This document shows positions 47,001 to 56,300 of a stretch of DNA of 64,000 nucleotides, one piece after another (positions within the stretch are counted from its first letter, which is position 1; each line of letters opens with the position of its first letter). Source of the DNA: Saccopteryx bilineata (taxonomy: Eukaryota > Chordata > Mammalia > Chiroptera > Emballonuridae). Location: NCBI RefSeq assembly GCF_036850765.1, contig NC_089490.1, positions 130,600,522-130,664,521 on the forward strand, given 5' to 3'. The notes below the pieces were generated by a model, which was given only the letters and a program-made list of their open reading frames with translations, had not been told where the DNA came from and searched no databases. The position numbers and the translations under genes were made by a program.

Positions 47001-50000
47001 CATATTTTATAGTATATTTTTTATAATAGGTATTATATGGACTTACATATTATTGTGCTGTCCACTAAAGAGATGTGTTAATAGTCTCACACATGAACCT
47101 GCCTAAAAAACCAAAAAATTAATAACAAAAAGTTCGCTAGAAAACAACGTAAATTTTAAAACAACATTTTACCTCACAAGTTATATATTTATATGTCAAA
47201 TACTTTTACAGGTTAGGCAACATTGAAACAAAAATAATTTTGAAAGCTAGAAGGTATGTGTGTTTAAACGAGTACACATTTATTCATTATAACCGTACTT
47301 TAAGTAAAAAAAAAAAAATTAAAATTCCCACGTGAGACCCACGGCAGTTTAATACCCCATTTGAAGTGCAAATGCTCAGACATGGAACTGACCTTCCAAG
47401 AGATGTGTGCTGGAGCTCTCTTCTTTTGCGTCCCTGTGCTGTCACTGGTGGGTTAGAACTCTTACCTTCTTTGTCTCTGTGATGTCACTATTGGGTGGAT
47501 CTGTCATCTTCTGATCTTGTGTGTCCCTGTCCTGTCACTAGTGTGGTGAAACTCTCATCTTCTGAATCTCTGTGCTTTCACTGGTGGGGTGGAGTTCTTA
47601 TCTTCGTGGCCCTGGGCTGTATTTGTTGAGCTAGTAGTTTGCTCATATTTCTGGCTCTCATGTCAGAATGTGAGTTGTTGGAATTTTTGAACAAATAATA
47701 ATAAAAATTCTGGGGTGTCCTTTAACACCAACAAGCAATTCTCTGGAAACACCAACTGGGTGTCTTACAGTCAATTTTATTTTGATGCCACCAGATCGCA
47801 CTTGACAACGGCTCTGTCCTACAAGACTGTCCTCTCCCCAGCAATGCTGGATGCTAATTGCAAATGGTGGATCCTTAGGTTACTCGCATTTCTTTCTTGG
47901 CTACAAATTGGGGGTTCCCATGACACTCACCACAGGGTTAAAAATTTGCTACAATAGCTCACAGTAATCAGAAAAACCGTTATTATGTTTATTTTAAAGA
48001 ATATTATAAAGAATACAAATAGCCATGTGAAGAGTCATGTAGGATGAGAACCAGAAGGTCCGGGGCTCAGGAGTGTCTGTTCCCATGGAGCTGGGGTGCC
48101 CCACTCTGCCAGCATGTGGGTGTGCTCACTGTCCCAGAGAGTCTTCAAATCTTTCTTCAGGAGATTTTATTTTATTTTATTTATTTATTTATTTAAAAGC
48201 TGGAAACGGGGAGAGGCAGTCAGACAGACTCCCGCATGCGCCCGACCGGGATCCACCTGGCACGCCCACCAGGGGCAAAGCTCTGCCCACCAGGGGGCGA
48301 TGCTCTGCCCCTCTGGGGGGGGGGGGTCGCTCTGCGGCGACCAGAGCCACTCTAGCGCCTGGGGCAGAGGCCAAGGAGCCATTCCCAGCACCGGGGCCAT
48401 TTTTGCTCCAATGGAGCCTTGGCTGCGGGAGGGGAAGAGAGAGACAGAGAGGAAGGGGGGTGGTGAAGAAGCAAATGGGCGCTTCTCCTATGTGCCCTGG
48501 CCGGGAATTGAACCCGGTTCCCCCGCACGCCAGGCCGACGCTCTACCGCTGAGCCAACCGGCCAGGGCTATTTTTTAATTAATTATTCATTCATTATTTT
48601 TTTTAAATTTTTTATTTTTTTTATTTTTCTGAAGCTGGAAATGGGGAGAGACAGTCAGACAGACTCCCACATGCGCCCGATGGGGATCCACCCGGCACGC
48701 CCACCAGGGGGCGACGCTCTGCCCACCAGGGGGCGATGCTCTGCCCCTCCAGGGCGTCGCTCTGTTGCGACCAGAGCCACTCCAGCGCCTGGGGCAGAGG
48801 CCAAGGAGCCATTCCCAGCGCTCGGGCCATCTTTGCTCCAATGGAGCCTCGGCTGTGGGAGGGGAAGAGAGAGACAGAGAGGAAGGAGAGGGGGAGGGGT
48901 GGAGAAGCAGATGGGTGCTTCTCCTGTGTGCCCTGGCCGGGAATCGAACCCGGGACTTCTGCACGCCAGGCCGACGCTCTACCACTGAGCCAACCGGCCA
49001 GGGCCAATTATTCATTTATTTATTTTGGGGGGAATTAGTTCTTTATTTTTAAATTGAATTTATTGGGGTGACATTGGAAAATAAAATAATACAAGTTTCA
49101 GATGCACAATTCTACCATACATCACCTGTTAGGTTGAATTGTGTGTTTACCACAACTAAGTCAAGTCACCCTCCATCATCATCTATCTCCCTCTATTCTC
49201 CTTTACCTCCCCAACCCCTTTCCCTCCAGCAACCCCACAGTGTTGTCTGTCTATGAGTGTGTTTTTAAATTTTTTTATTTTTTTTATTTTTTTATTTTTT
49301 ACAGAGACAGAGAGTGAGTCAGAGAGAGGGATAGACAGGGACAGACAGACAGGAACGGAGAGAGATGAGAAGCATCAATCATTAGTTTTTCATTGCGCGC
49401 TGCAACACCTTAGTTGTTCATTGATTGCTTTCTCATATGTGCCTTGACCGCGGGCCTTCAGCAGACTGAGTACACCTTGCTGGAGCCAGGGACCTTGGGT
49501 TCAAGCTGGTGGGCTTTTGCTCAAACCAGATGAGCCCGCGCTCAAGCTGGTGACCTCGGGGTCTCGAACCTGGGTCTTCCTCATCCCAGTCCGATGCTCT
49601 ATCCACTGTGCCACCGCCTGGTCAGGCTATGAGTGTTTTCTTAATCTTTTACCTTTTCTACTCAGCCCCCAAGCCCTAGTCTCCTCTGACAGCTCTCAGT
49701 CTCTTCTCTGCATCTTTGAGTCCATTAATTTATTTCATTCATTAGACTCCACATATAAGTGAATCTCATTGTGGTTTTAACTTGCATTTCTGTGATAATC
49801 AGTGATGTCGAGCATCTTTTCAAATGTCCAGTGACTATTTGTATGCTTTCTTTGGAAAAATATCTATTCAGGTCCTTTGCCCAGGTCATTTTATTTTTTT
49901 AACTCAATTTTTTTTTTTACTTCAAAAATTTTATTTATTGATATTTAGAGAGAGAGGAAAGGAGAGAGAGAGAAAGAGACAGAAACATTGATCTGTTTCT

Positions 50001-50276
50001 GTATGTGCCCTAACTGGGGGTCAAACCTGCAACCTTTGCACATCAGGACAATGCTCCAACCAACAGAGCTGTCCAGTCAGGATCCAATTCTTAATTGAAT
50101 TGTTTGATTTTTGATATTTTGAAAGTTTTGAGTTTTAAAAGTTTCTTATAGCCTGACCTGTGGTGGCGCAGTGGATAAAGCGTCGACCTGGAAATGCTGA
50201 GGTCGCCGGTTCGAAACCCTGGGCTTGCCTGGTCAAGGCACATATGGGAGTTGATGCTTCCAGCTCCTCCCCCCTG

Positions 50277-50307
<31 letters not shown>

Positions 50308-53300
50308 CTCTCTAAAGTGAATAAATAAAAGTAAAAAAAAAAAAAAAAAAAAGTTTCTTATAAATTTTAGGTATGAAGCCCTTATTAGAGGTATTGGCAA
50401 ATATGTTCTCCCATTGAGTGGGTTTTCTTTTCATTTTGCAAAACATTTTAGTATGATCTAGTCCCATGTGTTTATTTTTTCTTTTGTTTCCCTTGCTTGC
50501 AGTGATATATCAGAGAAAAAGAATATTGCTATGAGAAACATCTGAAACTTTACTACCTATGTTTTCTCCTAGAATTTTTATGGTTTTGAGTCTCTAATAT
50601 TTAAGTATTTAATAAATTTTGAGTTTATTCTTGCGTATAGTGTAAGCTGTCCAGTTTTATTTTTTCCATGTATCTGTCCCATTTTCCTACCCTTATTTAT
50701 TGACTAGACTAGATTTACCCCATTGTATGTCCTTGCTTCCTTTGTCAAATATTAATTGACTATAAAGATGTGAGTTTATTTCTGGGATCTCTGTTCTGTT
50801 CCTTTGATCTATATGTCTGTTTTTATGCCACGACCATGCCGTTTTGATTACTATGGCCTTGTAGTATAGTTTGTTGTTAGGTAGTGTGATTCTTCCAACT
50901 TTATACTTTTTTTTTTATTATCAAGATCACTATTGCTATTTGGGGTCTTCTGTGGTTTCATGTACATTTTTAGAATATTTATTTTAGTTCTGTGAAATGC
51001 TCCATTGGCATCTTGATAGGAATTTCACTGAATCTATACATTGTTTTGGGTAGAATGAACATTTTAATCATGTTAATTTTTTCTATCTGTGTACATGGTA
51101 CATGCTTCCACTTAATGTGTATCTTCTTCAGTTTCTTTCTTCAGTGTCTTAAATTTTCCAAGTACAGATATTTTACATCCTTGGTTAAATTTATTCTTAC
51201 GTATTTTATTCTTTTTGAAGCAATTGTAAATGGAACTGTTTTCTTAATTTTTCTATTTGATAGTTCATTATTTGTGCATAAAAATGCAGCTGATTTCTGG
51301 ATATTTATTTATTAATTTTAATTTTTAGTAAGTAAATGAGAGAGACAGGAAGGAAGAGAGATGAGAAGCATCAATTCATAATTATGGCACTTTAAGTTTT
51401 TCATTGATTGCTTCTCATATGTGCCTTGACAGAGGTGGGGAGAGGGCTCTAGCCAAGTCAGTGACCCCTTGCTCAAGACAGTGACCTTGGGGTTCAAGCT
51501 AGTGACCTCTGGGCTCAAGCCAGTGACCACGGGGTCACATCTATGATCCCACATTCAAGCTGGTGATTTCATACTCAAGCCGGATGAGCCCACGCTCAAG
51601 TCGGTAACCTCAGAGTTTCAAACCTGGGTCTTAGCATCTTAGGTTGACGTTCTATCCACTGTGCCACCTCTTGGTCAGGCAGTTTCTGGATTTTTAGTTT
51701 GTATCTTGCTACTTTACTGAGTTAATTTATCAGTTCTTATAGTTTTTTCTGGAATCTATAGGGTTCTCCATATAAGGTATTATGTCATCTGCAAATAATG
51801 ACAGCATTACTCTTTCTTTTCCAATTTGGATGCCTTTTGTTTCTTCTTTTCTGAATGCTGAGGCCAGACTTCTAGTAGAATGTTGAATAAGAGTGGTGCT
51901 AGGGGACATCCCTGTCTGGTTCCTGATCTTAAGGGAAACACTTTTAGTTTTTGTGCATGAAGTATAATGTTGGCTGTGGGTTTGTCATATATGGCCTTTA
52001 TTATATTGAGGTATGTCCCTTCTACTCCCACTTTGGTGAAAGTTTTTTATTGTAAATGAAGACTGGTTTTTATCAAATGCTTTTTCTGCATCTATTTATA
52101 TGACCATGTGGTTTTTATCCTTAATTTAAAAAATGTGCATCATGTTAATTGATTTGCAGGAATTGTACCAACCTTGCATCCCTGGAATAAATCCCACTTG
52201 ATTGTGGTAGATGACTTTTTTTTAACGTATTACTGGATTCAGTTTGCTAATATTTTGCTGATGATTTTTAATAAGTATGTTCATTAGGGATATTGATGTC
52301 TAATTTTCTTTTTTTTGTAGTGTCTTTATTTGGTTTTGGAATTAGGATGATGCCATGTCCAAGGAAGGCTGGCATTGAGGACTCTCCTCCCCGTTTTTTC
52401 TATAGGCTGGTGAAGTCAGGCCTGACATCAGATTGTTGTCCAGCCCTGTCCTCAGTGCTGAGCACTAACTGGAACCTCACACACCTTTACTTACGGGGTA
52501 ATGCTCTTGGAGACATGGGGGTGAAGCTACTATGTAAGGGACTCTTGCACCCCAACTGCAAGCTTCAGATGTTGGAGTAAGTTTCTTAGGTTATTAGGGC
52601 AATGGGAATACATGGTGGGTAAGGGGGGAGTCAGGGGAAGTGATGATGAGATAATCTGTATCTCTGAAGTGATGGTGTCTTCTGAGGGTTTGGCTTTTTA
52701 CAGAATCATGAGACTAGGACAAATTCTACTTTCAGGTGGTGTAAAGGTAGAGACTGGAGCCGCTTTCCCCACATATCTTTCTACCACAAAGGAGTGGGGG
52801 CGGTATGGCTCTTGTGTTTTAAGGAAATTTGGGAAAGACATACAATTTGGGGAAAATCAATTCAGAAACCACTATTGCTAATTGGGTCTGGATAATCCAG
52901 TGGACCAGAAAAAATACTCCTCCGTGCAAAGAAAACAACTGTGGCACACACAACAGTTCTGGGCTTGTTGACACTGCCTTTCCACTTTATTTGAAACATC
53001 ACAGGCTAAGGGACCTGGGTGGAGGGTAAGAGGACATTTGCTTTGATCACCCCCCCCCTTTTTATTGTCTTTTATTTTTTTAAAGAGTTTAGAAAAATTT
53101 TTTTAATTTATTAATTTTAATGTGGTGACATTGATAAATCAAGGTACATATGTTCAGAGAAAACATCTCCACATTATTTTGGCATTTGATTATGTTGCAT
53201 ACCCCTCACCCAAAGTCAAATTGACCCCCCCCCTTTTTTTGGCAGACTAGACAACTGCAGCCTGTCTTCACACTGCTGCTGGGATCTTTCCACACTTCTG

Positions 53301-56300
53301 ACCTCCAACCAGAGCCTACGGCAGCTGAGCCTGGGCAGCAATGACCTGGGTGACCTTGGGGTCATGCTGTTCTGTGAGGTGCTGAAGCAACAGAGCTGCC
53401 TCCTGAAAAGCCTTCAGTAAGTGCCCCCTGCAGAGATGTGAGGGACAGGGCTCTGAGCACTAAGGAAAAGTGGCCAGTCACAGAATTCCAAGATGGTTTT
53501 TTTGCACTCAGTGTGAAGTTGGGCTTGGGCCAGGTGTTGCAGATATTTTAGGGTGAATGAGTCATGAACTTCATTCAGGCATTTAGAATGTTCCACGTTC
53601 AGTTGGGTGTGGAAAAGCCTTCCATCTATATTCCTAAAAGAAATGTAAGGCCCAATGCAAGTGGCCAAAGGGGGTTACATTTCTAGACAGGGGCTTAGAC
53701 TTTGTAGAGCTAGACCTTGTCTATGGTTCATCCTGATTGCAAAGGTCTTGCCATAGAGGAGTGTTGTTGGCCTTATTTTTGAGGATTTCTAAATGGAGAG
53801 AGAGTGCTCCAGAAACATCAAGATGAGAAATTCCATAAAATTCAGCCAGTGCCATGTGTTGGGACCCCTGGCTCCCTTCCATCACAGGGACAGCACTGAG
53901 GTACTCATTACCTCCCAAAGTAAGAGCTTCCTGTTAATGTCCTGCCTTCAGTTCAACCTGCAGATTACACTCTGGACTTAACTATTACTGTTTGTTTTTT
54001 TAAATTTTCTGGAGAGAGAGAAGAACAGACAGACAGGAGGGAGAGAGATGAGAAGCATCAATTCTTTGTTGCAGCATCTTTGTTGTTCATTGATTGCTTT
54101 TTTATATGTGCCTTGACCAGGTGGCTCCAGCAGAGTAAATGACCCCTTGCTCAAGCCAGCGACCTTGGGCTCAGGCCAGCAATCTTTGAGCTCAAGCCAG
54201 TGACCATGGGGTCATGTCTATTATCTCATGTTCAAGTTGGTGAGCCCATGCTCAAGGCTCGCATTCAAGCTGGTGACCTTGTGGCTTCAAACTTGGGTCC
54301 TCACCATCCCAGGTCAATACGCTATCCATTGTGCCACAGCCTGGTCAGGCTTCCCTAGACTTGAGTGGCAACACACTACCCTCTGGGTTTTCTCCTACTT
54401 CATTGGCTTGTTTCCGCTCTGTTTTATCTCTTGTTTCTCATTGACCTGATCTTTACAAACTGAATCCCTGAAACTCACCCATTGTCTAATTTTTCTTCAT
54501 ACTTTCCCCTTCATTTATACTGTCTAGTATACTGGCTTTTTCCACATATGTGCTGAACACCCCAAATTATATTTCCCTGAATACCATGTCCAAATGCTGG
54601 TCTGACTTTTTCACTTAGGTTGTCTAATAAGCCTCCCAAACTTTGCATATTCGAATTGCAACCTGTGCTTTTCTACTTTGTCTGCAACCTGTTTCTTCCC
54701 CTTCTCAGTCAGTGGTAACTTGTCTGAATCACTCCGGACAAAAAATCCTTATGTCCCCTTTGATGCCTCTTCTTGCTTATGTATGTACATTCTAGCGGCA
54801 TGTCCTGTAAGAGTATAAATTCTATTAGCCCAGGGACTTCTGTCCTTGTCCATGACCTCAAGGCAGAGAACCGACTAGAATGCATGTTTGAATAAATAGA
54901 AGTTTGACTCAGCATTGCATTCTTGGGATGACATAATAGAGCACATTTGTTATAGGAAAAGTCAAAATTCCCAGAGCTAAGTGAAACAGAGGAGCAAAGG
55001 ACAGGACGGTGGGGGTGAAGCTGGGATATTGCTATACATGGGATCACTAATGGACACTCTGGGGATGAGGGACAAGCTCAAAATACACTTGGGAGTCGAA
55101 GGATGCTGTCAAACCTGTCTTGTTGGCTTGGCTGTCGTAACAAATTAGCACAGACTGCGTGCCTTAAGTGATGGACATTTGTTTCTCACAGTTCTGGAGG
55201 AAGGAATGTCCAAGATCTGCTGACTTGGTTTCTGGTGAAAGCTCTCTTCTGAACTGTCAGACAGTGCCCTTGTCCTGTGTTCTCACATGGCAGAGAGAGA
55301 GAGAGAGAGAGAGAGCGAGCACTGCTATCTCTTCCTGTAAGAACACTAATCCCATCGCAAGGACCTACCCTAATGACCTCATCTAACCCTAGTTGTATCC
55401 CAAAGGCCTTCTTTCCAAATACCATCCCATTGAGGGTTAAGGCTTCAACATACAAATTTTGGAAAAACATAAATTTTCAATCCAGAGCACAGTCAAATCA
55501 AGATTGTTAGACATGATACAGGACAAATGGTAGGATTTTTCAGTTAAGTGTCAAGGAAAAGAAAAGGGGCAATGACTTCTGTCACAGATGACTGAAGAGG
55601 CATACCAAGCAACTGCAGCATATGGACATGTAATAATACTAAAAAATTATCAGACAGTTGATGAAATTTAAACATGTTGAATATGTGTTGAGATTAAAGA
55701 ATTACTGTTAACTTTTTAAGCTGTGAGAATGCTACTGTGGTTATGTTTTTAAAAAGTCTTTGTGCTGCCCTGGCTGGTTGGCTCAGTGGTAGAGCATTGG
55801 CCTGGCGTGCAGAAGTCCCGGGTTCGATTCCCGGCCAGGGCACACAGGAGAAGCGCCCATCTGCTTCTCCACCCCTCCCCCTCTCCTTCCTCTCTGTCTC
55901 TCTCTTCCCCTCCTGCAGCCAAGGCTCCATTGGAGCAAAGTTGGCCCGGGCGCTGAGGATGGCTCTGTGGCCTCTGCCTCAGGCACTAGAATGGCTCTGG
56001 TTGCAACAGAGCAACGCCCCAGATGGGCACAGCATTGCCTTCTGGTGGGCGTGCCGGGTGAATCCCCGGTTGGGTGCATGTGGGAGTCTGTCTGACTGCC
56101 TCCCCGTTTCCAACTTCAGAAAAAATACAATACAATACAATACAATACAATACAATACAATACAATACAATAAAATAAGTAAAAAAAAAAAAAATCTTTG
56201 CCCTGGCTGATTGACTCAGTGGTAGAGTGTTGGCCTGGCCTGTGGAAATCCTGGGTTTGATTCCTGGTCAGGGCACACAGGAGAAGTGACCATATGCTTC

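Larger units (their letters stand above)
49040..52355 (-). mobile_element. L1, 3' UTR through reverse transcriptase region, NLRP3 intron 6
   Basis: Starts with TTGAATTTATTGGGGTGACA at 49055. On the minus strand it reaches RT text ([19 protein letters not shown], about 51950-51890) and ends near GGAATTAGGATGATGCC at 52355. Four SINEs interrupt it. The frame is broken. Confidence 0.85.

Noticed and set aside
53041..53058. Exon 8 acceptor lost because of the L1
   Set aside because: The duplicated tract 53224-53245 still gives a good C9T7GGCAG acceptor and the exon frame is intact; only the branch-point distance is in question.
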